A stretch of DNA of 64,000 nt from SZUA-309 sp965232595 (GTDB lineage Bacteria > Pseudomonadota > Gammaproteobacteria > Pseudomonadales > Azotimanducaceae). The notes under the pieces are model-generated. The model had not been told where the DNA came from. It ran no database searches and was given only the letters and a program-made list of their open reading frames with translations. Shown one piece after another: positions 41,843 through 51,007 of the stretch (the first letter of the stretch is position 1; each line of letters starts with the position of its first letter). Where the stretch lies: the NCBI GenBank assembly GCA_965232595.1, contig OZ246983.1:3658001-3722000 (forward strand), given 5' to 3'. The position numbers and the translations under genes were made by a program.

Positions 41843-43503
41843 TGAGTTTTAAGACGACTATGAGTGCCGTAGTTACCGTTCTGGTTTCCGGCTGGATTTC
41901 CGCGATCGCCGTCGCCGCAGACCCCATCGTGCACGATGGTGAGTACTACTTCGTGGAGGCACAGCACAAGGACGCCTGGGCAAAAGAAGATCGGGAGATT
42001 GATGCCAGGCTGGCAGAGCTGCGCGACGCGCAGGGCGGCAAGCGGCCAAACATCGTCTTCGTGCTGATCGACGACGTCAGCTTCGGGCAGATGGGCAAAC
42101 CTGCGCTGAACGACGTGATGGGCGTGCAGACCCCGAGAATCAACGAGTTCGCGAGTCAGGGCATGTCGCTCAACCGGATGTACACCGAGCCCTCGTGCAC
42201 GCCGACTCGCGCCGCCACCCTGACCGGTCGGCATCCGGTCAGGACCGGTATCAAAGAGGTGAAGGTGGCGTTGGTGGGCGAAGGCCTCGGTGCCAGCGAG
42301 GTCACCATCGCGGAAGTGCTTTCCGAGGCCGGTTACAACACGGCACACATCGGTAAGTGGCATCAGGGTGACATCGAGGAAGCCTATCCGCACAACCAGG
42401 GCTTCGACTATGCCGCCTTCCCGTTGCACCAGCAGGTGCAGCTGGCTCTGATGTCGCCGGAGTCGGCTCGGGCGAACAACCTGCTCGGCTGGTACGAGGG
42501 CACGCAATCGAACGAGCTGGCCGTTGACAAGAAGTTCAAACCGAACGGCCTGGTCACCGGCGTTGAAGCTAGAAAAGGTGGCAAAGCCCGGGAAGTCGAC
42601 CTGAAGGCCGGCGAGACCTGGACCCAGGACCACTACGTCCGGATGAACGAACGTTATCAGCGGCAGACGCTCGAGCAGCTTCGGGACCTGGCCGGGGAGG
42701 ACGAACCGTTCTTCCTCCAGTACTGGCCGCTTTACCCGTTGAACTTCGTGCACCCGGAGCAGGCCCGGTCGCTGAATGGCGGTTTCATGGCGGACAAACT
42801 GGAGGTGATCGACGACTGGTTCGGCGAGATTCTGGACGAGATGGACGAGCTCGGCATCGCGGAGAACACGCTCGTCGTGTTCATGGCCGACAACGGCCTG
42901 ATGTATCACTACGAAGGAACTTCCGGACTGAACCAGCTGGTCTATCGGGGCGGCAAGACCGACTTCACGGAAGGGGGTATCCGGGTTGATGCCTACGTGC
43001 GCTGGCCCGGCGCGATTGAAGCCGGCAGCCGGGTGCCGGACATGGTGCATGCCTCTGATCTGTTCACCACCTTCGCCCGCGTTGCCGAGGCTGAGCGTTA
43101 CATTCCCCGGGACCGGGTGATCGACGGCATAGACCAGACCCCGCTGCTGCTGAACGGCCGTGGGCACGGTCGGCGGGACTGGGTCTACGTCTATCAGAAC
43201 GAAATTCTGGCGGCGATCGTGAAGCAGGAATGGAAGATGCACATGCCGATGCCCGGGATGCCTGGCGCCGCGGCGGGTGTCTACAACGTCTATCGCGACC
43301 CCAGAGAGATGCACCCGCTGATCGGTCACTCGCTGTGGTCGGGCGCGAGCTTTCAGGACATGGCAGCCCGGCACATGCTGACGATCGCCAAGTACCCGCA
43401 CAACAAGCTGGGCAAAGACCGTCCGTACGAGGGCATCGAGAACCTCCGTCCCGAGAGCAAAGAGACGGTGCAAACGTTCATGTCCTGGCGGCCGGCGCCC
43501 TGA
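41842..43503 (+). CDS. exported sulfatase with formylglycine motif (module 1)
   Basis: A 553-residue alkaline-phosphatase-fold sulfatase. The N-terminal signal ends near AIAVAA, the first metal-binding motif is NIVFVLIDDVSFG, and the active-site Cys119 lies in CTPTR, which is the CxPxR motif that is converted to formylglycine. The other metal motif is FMADNGLMYH. A conserved leader of about 45 residues (with EYYFVEAQHKDAW) is shared with the other sulfatase of this window. It should hydrolyse a sulfate ester in the periplasm; the substrate is unknown. Formylglycine-generating enzyme is not in the window. The ATG at 41842 has an AGGAGAA leader. Confidence 0.92.
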   Translation: MSFKTTMSAVVTVLVSGWISAIAVAADPIVHDGEYYFVEAQHKDAWAKEDREIDARLAELRDAQGGKRPNIVFVLIDDVSFGQMGKPALNDVMGVQTPRINEFASQGMSLNRMYTEPSCTPTRAATLTGRHPVRTGIKEVKVALVGEGLGASEVTIAEVLSEAGYNTAHIGKWHQGDIEEAYPHNQGFDYAAFPLHQQVQLALMSPESARANNLLGWYEGTQSNELAVDKKFKPNGLVTGVEARKGGKAREVDLKAGETWTQDHYVRMNERYQRQTLEQLRDLAGEDEPFFLQYWPLYPLNFVHPEQARSLNGGFMADKLEVIDDWFGEILDEMDELGIAENTLVVFMADNGLMYHYEGTSGLNQLVYRGGKTDFTEGGIRVDAYVRWPGAIEAGSRVPDMVHASDLFTTFARVAEAERYIPRDRVIDGIDQTPLLLNGRGHGRRDWVYVYQNEILAAIVKQEWKMHMPMPGMPGAAAGVYNVYRDPREMHPLIGHSLWSGASFQDMAARHMLTIAKYPHNKLGKDRPYEGIENLRPESKETVQTFMSWRPAP

Positions 43504-43555
43504 GCCCCTGCGGGCGTAACGATCAGGCACGGTGATTTGCTGCCCATGAGTCGCC

Positions 43556-44341
43556 ATGACCGTTGACCTTTGCACCCGCTCTTTGCTGGTCCGGCTCCTG
43601 TTAGTTGCTCTGCTCGGGCACCCTGTCTGGGTCAGGGCGGCTGAACCAGTGGGCGATGCGCAGGAGACTGCGCCGGAGAACGCCTCCAACCCGCTGGCGA
43701 AAACGCGGAACACCGATGTCATTGGCTCCGGGTTCCGCGTCGATGACGGGGTAGATCTGGCGACCGGGGCTGTGGAAGGCGCGTTCATGGCCAGAGACGA
43801 CCTGAAGGTGAAGTACGAGGCGCACTACTGGCGGCTCGAGACTGCGGGACCATCTTCGTCCGGCTGGGAGAGCTTCACCCTGAAAGGGATCTGGTTTCCC
43901 AAAGAGGGGCGCCGCGGCGGTTGGGGTTACCGACTGGCCCTGGGCCTGGATTGGGTGCTTGATGGCGGCAACAGCGACAGCGGGATCGGCACCGGTTCTG
44001 ATCAGCTCGCTCCGTTCGCCGGCGTCGCGCTGGCGCCGAGAGCTGGTACCACCATCATCCCGCTCATCCAGCACTTCGAGAGCTACAACGGTGAGCCGTA
44101 CTCGCTGACGGCGGCCCGGGTGATCGCCATGCAGGCGCTGTCGCAGGGCTGGTGGCTGAAGCTCGACGGCGTGTTGCCGGTGGATTGGGAAAACGACAGA
44201 GAGGTGCCAGCGACGGTTGAAGTTCAGCTCGGCAAGGCGCTGTCGCGAAACGTCTCGCTGTTCGGCAACGCACACGCGGGGATCGGCTCGGACCGGCCCT
44301 ATGACTTCGGCTTCGGCTTCGGCTTGCGACTGAGCTACTAG
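43556..44341 (+). CDS. outer-membrane beta-barrel protein (between sulfatase modules)
   Basis: A 261-residue protein with a signal peptide ending near PVWVRA-A and amphipathic strands to a final aromatic residue (GFGFGLRLSY). Strands DLKVKYEAHYWRLE, FTLKGIWFP, AGTTIIPLIQHFES and FGLRLSY support a barrel. It follows the sulfatase gene by 52 bp and precedes the second AraC gene. It may import or export the sulfatase substrate or product, which is inference. Confidence 0.7.
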   Translation: MTVDLCTRSLLVRLLLVALLGHPVWVRAAEPVGDAQETAPENASNPLAKTRNTDVIGSGFRVDDGVDLATGAVEGAFMARDDLKVKYEAHYWRLETAGPSSSGWESFTLKGIWFPKEGRRGGWGYRLALGLDWVLDGGNSDSGIGTGSDQLAPFAGVALAPRAGTTIIPLIQHFESYNGEPYSLTAARVIAMQALSQGWWLKLDGVLPVDWENDREVPATVEVQLGKALSRNVSLFGNAHAGIGSDRPYDFGFGFGLRLSY

Positions 44342-44387
44342 CCCAGCGTTGACCTCGTCGCTAACCCGAGTAGGCTTGCCTGAATAT

Positions 44388-44397
44388 TTACCGGTAA
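44388..44397. promoter_or_regulatory. palindrome before AraC gene
   Basis: TTACCGGTAA is a perfect ten-base palindrome, 12 bp before the start of the AraC gene at 44410. No copy is seen before module 1's AraC. It could be a regulator site or part of the translation leader; weak evidence. Confidence 0.25.
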
Positions 44398-44409
44398 TGT
44401 GAATCAGGG

Positions 44410-45378
44410 ATGACGACCGGCCTGCAGCGTCAGCAGTTGGTGCTCACAGATTGGGATCAGTTTCTCGAGGCGGTGCAGCCCTGGGATGTCAGTGGCTGCA
44501 TCGCCACGGATCGGAACCGGTCTTTCCATGCCACGGTGAAAGGAGTTGCGGCCGAGTCCTTCTACGCCATTCGGGCCAACGTCGGGCGCCGGTTCCGGCA
44601 GAACGGTGCGACTCCTGAGGGCTTCACCAGCTTTGCCGTCATGAGTTCCACCTCCACACCGGCCCGCTACCGCCGGCACGATGCCTATCCCCGGGTGGGC
44701 CTCACCCAGGATCACGAGTTCGACGGCGCCTCGGAGCCGGGCTTTGATGTGTTTCTGTTCGGCTTCACGAACCAGGCATTCAGATCGCGCTTTGCTGACA
44801 GCGACCACCTGCTCGGCAACCTGCAGGCGCTCGATCGCGAGATGCTGGAAAGCAGCAGCGATCGCGTGCGGCGCTTCGAGGCGCTGGTGGAGCAGGTGAT
44901 CGACGGGGACGCGAGTTCTGCTGCCGACGGGGAGAGAGAAGAAGCAGCCGTTCGGGAGGCCTTGTTTCAGGCGCTGGAAGATCTGCTCGTGGACGAGGGT
45001 GCTGCAGGTGCCGCGATTCCCTCCACCGTTGCCCGGCGGCGGGCGCTGAACCGGGGCCTGGATTTCATCGAGGGGAACCTGACAAACACGGTAACGATCA
45101 GCGACATTTGCTCCTACGCGGCAGCCAGCGAGCGGACGCTTGAGTACGCGTTCAAGGAATACTGCGGGGTGACGCCGAAGGCTTACCTCAACGCCCGGCG
45201 CCTGCACGCGTTTCGGGATGCGCTTCGCCGCTCGGATGCGGCCAGCGTTTCCAGCGTCGCCGGGGAGTTCGGCTACTGGCACATGGGCAAGCTGGCCGGT
45301 GACTATCGAGCCACGTTCGGCGAGTTGCCTTCCGAAACGCTGCGCAAAGGTGCCGAATTGCGGAATTCTGATGCCTGA
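44410..45378 (+). CDS. AraC-family transcriptional regulator (sulfatase module 2)
   Basis: A 322-residue AraC-type protein. The DNA-binding domain at the C-terminus has ISDICSYAAASERTLEYAFKE, TPKAYLNARRLHAFRDAL and VAGEFGYWHMGKLAGDYRATF, followed by GELPSETL. The N-terminal sensor part has no recognised signature. It lies in the same direction as the module 2 RHH and sulfatase genes and is a paralogue of the AraC gene at 40543-41505. Confidence 0.88.
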   Translation: MTTGLQRQQLVLTDWDQFLEAVQPWDVSGCIATDRNRSFHATVKGVAAESFYAIRANVGRRFRQNGATPEGFTSFAVMSSTSTPARYRRHDAYPRVGLTQDHEFDGASEPGFDVFLFGFTNQAFRSRFADSDHLLGNLQALDREMLESSSDRVRRFEALVEQVIDGDASSAADGEREEAAVREALFQALEDLLVDEGAAGAAIPSTVARRRALNRGLDFIEGNLTNTVTISDICSYAAASERTLEYAFKEYCGVTPKAYLNARRLHAFRDALRRSDAASVSSVAGEFGYWHMGKLAGDYRATFGELPSETLRKGAELRNSDA

Positions 45379-45404
45379 ACGGCGGTCCGGTTCCTAAACT
45401 GTGC

Positions 45405-45409
45405 AGGAG
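45405..45409 (+). promoter_or_regulatory. ribosome-binding site deciding a TTG start
   Basis: AGGAG at 45405-45409 lies six bases before TTG 45416. This favours TTG 45416 over GTG 45401 for the RHH gene, because the GTG would include the AGGAG inside its own coding region. Confidence 0.5.
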
Positions 45410-45415
45410 ATCAAC

Positions 45416-45643
45416 TTGGATCATCGGGCAGTGGGATCATCCGTTAAAAAGCGCCTGGGACGACCGCCCTCACCGCCAGGCAAGGTGCGAGGCAAGCGGG
45501 TGGTGACCTTCGTCACCGAGGGTGAGTTCGAAGCGCTGCAGGCAGGTGCAGAGCAGGAGCAGACTTCGCTGTCCCGTTACCTGCATGATCTGCTTCTGGA
45601 AGGAATGAAAAATCACGACGGTGGGGAGAAGCAGGACGGCTGA
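45416..45643 (+). CDS. ribbon-helix-helix-like small protein (sulfatase module 2)
   Basis: A 75-residue protein if it starts at TTG 45416. It has LGRPPSPPG, then RVVTFVTEGEFEALQAGAEQ and LSRYLHDLLLEGM, matching the module 1 protein (RVVTFVT, EAL, LSR, LL..G). The two genes share 23 identical bases (41697-41719 and 45495-45517). It precedes the second sulfatase gene by 82 bp. Confidence 0.7.
   Translation: MDHRAVGSSVKKRLGRPPSPPGKVRGKRVVTFVTEGEFEALQAGAEQEQTSLSRYLHDLLLEGMKNHDGGEKQDG
45495..45517. repeat. 23-base identity shared by two RHH genes (copy 2)
   Basis: Second copy of the identity described at 41697-41719; the inverted repeat is at 45502-45517. The surrounding coding sequence of the two genes is much less similar, so the block stands out. 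Confidence 0.45.
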
Positions 45644-45725
45644 CGACGCGCAGCCCGATGCAGACGCGCTGATTGACGGCGTAGTGCCCGCTGGCCCCAA
45701 CTGGCCCCGTATGCAAGGAGTACAC

Positions 45726-47396
45726 ATGAAGATGAGGTCTGTCACCATCGCGCTGGCGTTGACCCTCTGCGCCGCCGCCGCTCAAGCCCGTGACATCGTT
45801 CGCGACGCCGAGTACTACATCCTCGAAGCGCAGCACGGTGAGCGCTGGGCAGCCCAGGACGAGGAGCTCGACCAGAAGCTGGCCGCGTTCCGGGAGCGCA
45901 ACGGCGGCAAGCCGCCGAACATTTTCTACATCCTCATCGACGACATCGGGTTCGGCGATCTGGGCAGCGCAACGCTGAACGCCATTCGCGGCTACGAGAC
46001 GCCGGCAATCAACGAGATCGCCGAGGAGGGCATGCGGTTGGCCCGCATGTACACCGAACCTTCCTGCACGCCGACCCGGGTGGCATTCATGACCGGGCGG
46101 CAGCCTTACCGGAACGGCATGGGCAATACCTCAGTTGATATCTCCGGCTTTGGCCTGGCGGGCAAAGAGGTGACGCTGGCAGAAGTGCTGTCCGAGGTCG
46201 GCTACAACACCGTGCACATCGGCAAGTGGCACATGGGCGACATCAAGGAAGCCTGGCCCAACCATCAGGGGTTCGACTACGCCGCCTTTCCGATCCACCA
46301 GCAGGGTCAGCTGACCATCTTCAACGACGACGCCGCCGATGAAGAGGTGTCGATTGGTATCGGCGACAACAACTACAGCGGTCGCTACACGCTGGATGGC
46401 TGGCTGCGCACCGATGCGTCATCCATGGTGACCGGGGTGGAAGGCGATCGCGGCGAAAACGTCCGCGAGGTCCACATGCGGCCAGGTGAGCGTTGGAACG
46501 AAGCCAAGTACCACGAGATGAACGTGCGCTACCAGAACCAGACCATGGAGCATCTGCGCAGGCTCGCGAAAGAAGACGAGCCGTTCTTCCTTCAGTACTG
46601 GCCGCTGTACCCGCTAACCGGCCCGCGCACCACGACGGATGAGTACACCACGCCGAACGGCGGCAACTACGTCGAGAAGATGAAGCTTGTGGATCAGTGG
46701 ATCGGTGAGCTGATGGCGGAGATGGACGAGCTCGGCATCGCCGACAATACCCTGGTCATCGTCATGGGCGACAACGGTCACTTCACCAAGTACTCGCCGC
46801 AGTCCGGCTACACCCCCATGGTGTTCCGGGGTGGCAAGGGCAGCACAACCGAAGGCGGCGTGCGGGTCGATGCCTTTGTGCGCTGGCCCGGCATGATCGA
46901 GGCCGACTCGGTAGTAGGCGACATGGTGCACGTCACTGATCTGTTCATGACCATCGCCCGTCTTGGCGGCGCCATGGGCGAGGTGCCCACCGACCGGATC
47001 ATCGATGGCATCGATCAGACGGCGCTGCTGCTGGAAGGTGAGACCCAGGGGCGACGGGATTACGTGTTCCTCTACAACATCAACGCATTGGAAGCCGTCG
47101 TTAAGGAGCAGTACAAACTGGCCATTCCCGGCGGCAAGATCGACAACGCCATCCTGGCGGATTTCTACGATCTCTTCCGTGACCCGCAGGAGCGCTATCC
47201 GGTGTCAACGGAGATCGGCGCCTGGGGCGGCGCCAAGTTCGTGCGCATGCTGCAGCGCCACCTGCAGCGCAAAGCCAAGTATCCGGATGAAGGGCCGGCA
47301 ACCGGCATGCCTTACGATGGTATCGACAACCTCCGACCGGAGTCCGAAGCGGCTGTTCAGGAGTTTCTGTTCATGATGCAGAGTCCCGGCACCTGA
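45726..47396 (+). CDS. exported sulfatase with formylglycine motif (module 2)
   Basis: A 556-residue sulfatase. The ATG at 45726 starts a signal (MKMRSVTIALALTLCAAAAQ) and has AAGGAG upstream. The metal motif IFYILIDDIGFGDLG, active-site Cys114 in CTPTR, and IVMGDNGHFTKY are present. The leader before the metal motif (EYYILEAQHGERWAAQ) is shared with module 1, and the domains align along the whole length. It should be activated by a formylglycine-generating enzyme elsewhere in the genome. Paralogous sulfatases suggest different ester positions or substrates. Confidence 0.92.
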   Translation: MKMRSVTIALALTLCAAAAQARDIVRDAEYYILEAQHGERWAAQDEELDQKLAAFRERNGGKPPNIFYILIDDIGFGDLGSATLNAIRGYETPAINEIAEEGMRLARMYTEPSCTPTRVAFMTGRQPYRNGMGNTSVDISGFGLAGKEVTLAEVLSEVGYNTVHIGKWHMGDIKEAWPNHQGFDYAAFPIHQQGQLTIFNDDAADEEVSIGIGDNNYSGRYTLDGWLRTDASSMVTGVEGDRGENVREVHMRPGERWNEAKYHEMNVRYQNQTMEHLRRLAKEDEPFFLQYWPLYPLTGPRTTTDEYTTPNGGNYVEKMKLVDQWIGELMAEMDELGIADNTLVIVMGDNGHFTKYSPQSGYTPMVFRGGKGSTTEGGVRVDAFVRWPGMIEADSVVGDMVHVTDLFMTIARLGGAMGEVPTDRIIDGIDQTALLLEGETQGRRDYVFLYNINALEAVVKEQYKLAIPGGKIDNAILADFYDLFRDPQERYPVSTEIGAWGGAKFVRMLQRHLQRKAKYPDEGPATGMPYDGIDNLRPESEAAVQEFLFMMQSPGT

Positions 47397-47426
47397 AGTC
47401 AGCCACGGGATGCGGGTAGGCTGCTG

Positions 47427-48926
47427 ATGGACATGACGCTCTACGGTCTGGAGCTCCTGAGCGAGATCTTCCTGCTCGGCGTGGTCGCGCTGCTGATCAC
47501 CGTGGTGGTGCTCTACGTGATCGACGTCACCCAGACGGAGAGCACGGTCCGCCGCAACTTTCCGGTGATCGGCAGGTTCCGCTTTCTCTTCGAGCATCTC
47601 GGCGAGTTCTTCCGGCAGTACTTCTTCGCCATGGACCGGGAGGAGATGCCGTTCAATAGGGCTCAGCGGTCCTGGGTCTACCGTGCGGCCAAAGCGCTGG
47701 ACAACACGGTGGCCTTCGGCTCGACCAGAGACCTGCGCCCGCCGGGCACGGCGCTGTTCGTCAACACTGCCTATCCGACCATGGAGCGGGATGCGCTGGA
47801 GGCGCCCGAGATCGAGGTTGGCCCTTACTGCGCCAGACCTTACAGAACCAACGCCCTCTTCAACGTGTCCGCCATGAGCTTCGGCGCCATTTCGGAACCG
47901 GCCGTGACGGCGCTATCGAACGGCGCGCGAATGGCTGGGATCTGGATGAATACGGGCGAAGGTGGGCTCTCGCCCTATCACCTGGCAGGCGGCGCCGACA
48001 TCGTCTTCCAGATCGGCACCGCCAAGTACGGGGTGCGCGACGCGGACGGGTCCCTTTCCGAGGACAAGCTGCGGGAAGTGGCCGCGCACGAGCAGGTGAA
48101 GATGTTCGAGATCAAGCTTTCACAAGGCGCCAAACCGGGCAAGGGCGGGATTCTGCCGGGCGCCAAGGTGACGGAAGAGATCGCCCGGATCCGGCTGATC
48201 GAGCCGGGGCAGGATTCGATCAGCCCGAACCGCCACCCGGAGGTGAAAAGCGCCGCCAACCTGCTCGACATGGTTGATCAGGTTCGCTCAGTGACGGGCA
48301 AGCCCACGGGCTTCAAGGCCGTCATGGGTGAGTTCGAGTGGATCAGAGAGCTCTGCGAGGAGATCGCCGCCCGCGGCATCGAGAGCGCACCGGACTTCAT
48401 CACCATCGACAGCGCGGATGGTGGCACGGGTGCGGCGCCCATGAGCCTGATCGACTGCGTTGGTCTGCCCATCCGGGAGAGCCTGCCGATCGTGGTCGAC
48501 CTGCTCGCCAGCCACGGCCTGCGCGGCAGGATTCGGGTGATTGCCAGCGGCAAGCTGATCAACCCGGCGGAGGCAGCCTTTGCGCTCTGCGCCGGCGCGG
48601 ACTTCATCCAGTCTGCGCGGGGCTTCATGTTTGCCCTCGGCTGCATTCAAGCCCTGCAGTGCAACAAGAATACCTGCCCGACGGGCATCACCACCCATGA
48701 CAGGAAGCTGCAGCGCGGCCTGGACCCGGAAGACAAGGCGGAACGGGTGAAGAACTACGCCCTCAGCATGGTCAAAGAGCTTGGCCTCATCGCCCACTCC
48801 TGCGGCGTTCCCGAGCCGCGGGGATTACGCCGGCACCACTGCCGGATCGTCCAGGACAATGGTCGTTCGGTGCCGGTGGACGAGCTCTACCCGACGGTGG
48901 ACAACCTCAGTGGTGAGGGTCGCTGA
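47427..48926 (+). CDS. membrane-anchored FMN-binding glutamate synthase-like protein
   Basis: A 499-residue protein. It has one N-terminal hydrophobic segment (FLLGVVALLITVVVLYVIDV), then the FMN-binding barrel of glutamate synthase: FNVSAMSFGAISEPAVTA, GEGGLSPYHL, KLSQGAKPGKGGILPG, TIDSADGGTGAAPMSLID, and a 3Fe-4S motif C-x5-C-x4-C (CIQALQCNKNTC). The glutaminase domain is missing. Such stand-alone proteins act as unknown oxidoreductases. It ends the run after the sulfatase (gap 30 bp). Confidence 0.88.
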   Translation: MDMTLYGLELLSEIFLLGVVALLITVVVLYVIDVTQTESTVRRNFPVIGRFRFLFEHLGEFFRQYFFAMDREEMPFNRAQRSWVYRAAKALDNTVAFGSTRDLRPPGTALFVNTAYPTMERDALEAPEIEVGPYCARPYRTNALFNVSAMSFGAISEPAVTALSNGARMAGIWMNTGEGGLSPYHLAGGADIVFQIGTAKYGVRDADGSLSEDKLREVAAHEQVKMFEIKLSQGAKPGKGGILPGAKVTEEIARIRLIEPGQDSISPNRHPEVKSAANLLDMVDQVRSVTGKPTGFKAVMGEFEWIRELCEEIAARGIESAPDFITIDSADGGTGAAPMSLIDCVGLPIRESLPIVVDLLASHGLRGRIRVIASGKLINPAEAAFALCAGADFIQSARGFMFALGCIQALQCNKNTCPTGITTHDRKLQRGLDPEDKAERVKNYALSMVKELGLIAHSCGVPEPRGLRRHHCRIVQDNGRSVPVDELYPTVDNLSGEGR

Positions 48927-48933
48927 CCAGCGC

Positions 48934-49764
48934 TCAGGCGTCCTCGCTGCTGGGCGGCAGGTGATTGCGGAAAGCAAACCAGAACGGCAACGCCACCAGC
49001 AACGTGCCCCCGAGGATGTTGCCGATACCGGCGGGCAGGATGTTCCAGAGGAAGGCGTCAGCCCACCCTGGTCCTTCGCCCATGGCCATGAGCAGCGAGA
49101 AGTAGCCCATGTTGGCGGGACTGTGTTGAAGGTTGCCGGCGACAAACAGCGAGACCACAAGAAACACGGGCACGAACTTGCTGACCAGGGTGTTGGCCAT
49201 GGTCGCAAAAAAGGCCGCCATGCCGATCAGGCCATTGCCGAGCATGCCCGAGACGACGATCTGCAGCCAGGCGCTGGTGCTGCCATCCTCCATGTAGCTC
49301 ATCTTTTTCTGAACCATGGCGCCGAGCAGGGATTGGAAAGCGTCAGGGTAGTGCTGGGCGAAGGCGATCACCTGGCCAAGCAGATAGCAGCCGAGCATGT
49401 TGCCGAGCCACGCGATGGCCCAGAAGCGGGCGGCTTTGCCGAGCAGGCTCGAGGCATTGCCCTGGAGCAGCGAAGCGGGCAGAACCACATTGGCTTCGGT
49501 GAAGAGCGCGGCCCGGGCGAGGATGATCATGAAGAAGCCGGTTGAGAAGCCCAGGCCCTGCAGCAGCAGCTGAGGACCGGCGCTCTCCACACCCATGGCA
49601 AGCAGCACGGAAAACAGGCCACCCAGGGTGACGAAACAGCCGCCGGTGATCGACAGCACCAGGATCTGCAGGGGCGTCAGGCCGGTGAAGAATTCGGCTT
49701 CGCGGCGCATGGCCGGCAGGACTTCGTAAGCTGCGAGGTACTGGCGCTTTGGTTGCTCGCTCAT
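48934..49764 (-). CDS. formate/nitrite transporter (FNT) family channel
   Basis: A 276-residue membrane protein with six predicted helices. It has the LVVSLFVAGNLQHSPANMGY segment and a final GNILGGTLLVALPFWFAF, both FNT signatures. It should pass a small anion such as formate or nitrite, or lactate or hydrosulfide. It is the last gene of a five-gene minus-strand operon with outer-membrane proteins, 43 bp after the surface-antigen barrel. Confidence 0.88.
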   Translation of the reverse strand: MSEQPKRQYLAAYEVLPAMRREAEFFTGLTPLQILVLSITGGCFVTLGGLFSVLLAMGVESAGPQLLLQGLGFSTGFFMIILARAALFTEANVVLPASLLQGNASSLLGKAARFWAIAWLGNMLGCYLLGQVIAFAQHYPDAFQSLLGAMVQKKMSYMEDGSTSAWLQIVVSGMLGNGLIGMAAFFATMANTLVSKFVPVFLVVSLFVAGNLQHSPANMGYFSLLMAMGEGPGWADAFLWNILPAGIGNILGGTLLVALPFWFAFRNHLPPSSEDA

Positions 49765-49807
49765 GGTGGATATCCGTTTGATGACCGGTCGGTGTCTTTG
49801 CTCTGCA

Positions 49808-51007
49808 TCAGAATGCCTCGCCGATCGCGAAGTAGAACTCCGCGCCGTGCTTGCCGACGCCCACGTCCAGCGACAGGTTCAGCTTGTGCTTCGGTGAAAG
49901 CACGAAGCGGGCGCCGGCGCCTGCGGCTGGCAGAAAGTTGTCGAAGAGGCTGCCGTAGTCTTCCGCTACCTCGCCGACGCCGGCAAATCCGGTGAAGATC
50001 CAGCGGTCCAGTGGCTGCCACCGATACTCGGCCTGCACGGCGTACATCACGTTGTCGCGATAGCGGCCTCTCTCGTAACCGCGGAGATCGGTTCGGCCGC
50101 CGAATGAGCTGAGCAGAAAAAAAGGCGCGTCGCCGCCGGTCCAGCGGGTGTAGGCGCGAAACGCCAGCACATCCCGCTCGCGCGTGGGGCGGTAGTGGTT
50201 CACCGCGACGGCGACGCTCTCCGCATCGAAATCCGTGCCGAAGGACTCCCGGTGAATCATGGCTTTTCCATCCACGTACCAGCCGTTTCTCGGAAACAGC
50301 TCATCATCCCTCGTGTCGTACTGGAACGGGAGCTCCAACCCGGTAATGTTCAGATCCAGGTTCAGCGTCTCGGGGGCACCGGTCGGAGGCTCCTCGGTCG
50401 GATCGGAAGTCGTATCCACCGTGCCGGTGAGGAAACCGATGCCGAGGTAGATGTCTGCAAACACCTGATAAGTGCCGGAAAGATAGAGAAGCGGGGCTTC
50501 CTGATTGATGTCTACCGCCCGACCTTCGTCTCCCGCACCGTTCCCGATACCGTAAAAGCGATAGTTGATGTCGGCGTAACCGGCAGCAGCCTTCAAGCGG
50601 ATGTTGTCATCCATCAGGTTGAACTTGCCGCCAAGGCCAATCGCCCAGCTGTCATTCTCGGTCAGACCGGCAACCAGGCCGACGGTGGAATCCGGCGTGT
50701 CGGGATTGTCTGCGTCGAGGTCGACGAAGTAACCGGTTGCCAGCGCCAGGCCCCAGCCGAGCTCGGGCGAGCGGCTTGGAATGGGAGCCATCACCAGGTC
50801 CTCTGGCCACCACTTGAGCCAGCTCGACATGGGGTTACCAGCGAAGCCGCCGGCCTCTGCATCCAAGCCGACCTCCGGACTCAGGCTGTCGGAGGAATCG
50901 GGCAGCTCGAACGCCTGCTCGGCCTCGCTCGCTTCATCGGCAGCGAACGTCGATACAGATGCCAGAACCGTCAGCGCAAGGCAGATGTTCTTAGTTGATG
51001 AACGCAT
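49808..51007 (-). CDS. outer-membrane surface antigen-type (Omp85/BamA-like barrel) protein without POTRA
   Basis: A 399-residue barrel protein. The ATG at 51007 gives a signal (NICLALTVLASVSTFA). The C-terminal half has the Omp85-type strands YDTRDDELFPRNGW and GGRTDLRGYERGRYRDN (the L-R-G-Y motif), and the protein ends in Phe. There is no POTRA domain. It overlaps the upstream porin gene by 17 bp, so both are probably co-translated. Relatives include barrels for small lipids or unknown cargo. Confidence 0.82.
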   Translation of the reverse strand: MRSSTKNICLALTVLASVSTFAADEASEAEQAFELPDSSDSLSPEVGLDAEAGGFAGNPMSSWLKWWPEDLVMAPIPSRSPELGWGLALATGYFVDLDADNPDTPDSTVGLVAGLTENDSWAIGLGGKFNLMDDNIRLKAAAGYADINYRFYGIGNGAGDEGRAVDINQEAPLLYLSGTYQVFADIYLGIGFLTGTVDTTSDPTEEPPTGAPETLNLDLNITGLELPFQYDTRDDELFPRNGWYVDGKAMIHRESFGTDFDAESVAVAVNHYRPTRERDVLAFRAYTRWTGGDAPFFLLSSFGGRTDLRGYERGRYRDNVMYAVQAEYRWQPLDRWIFTGFAGVGEVAEDYGSLFDNFLPAAGAGARFVLSPKHKLNLSLDVGVGKHGAEFYFAIGEAF

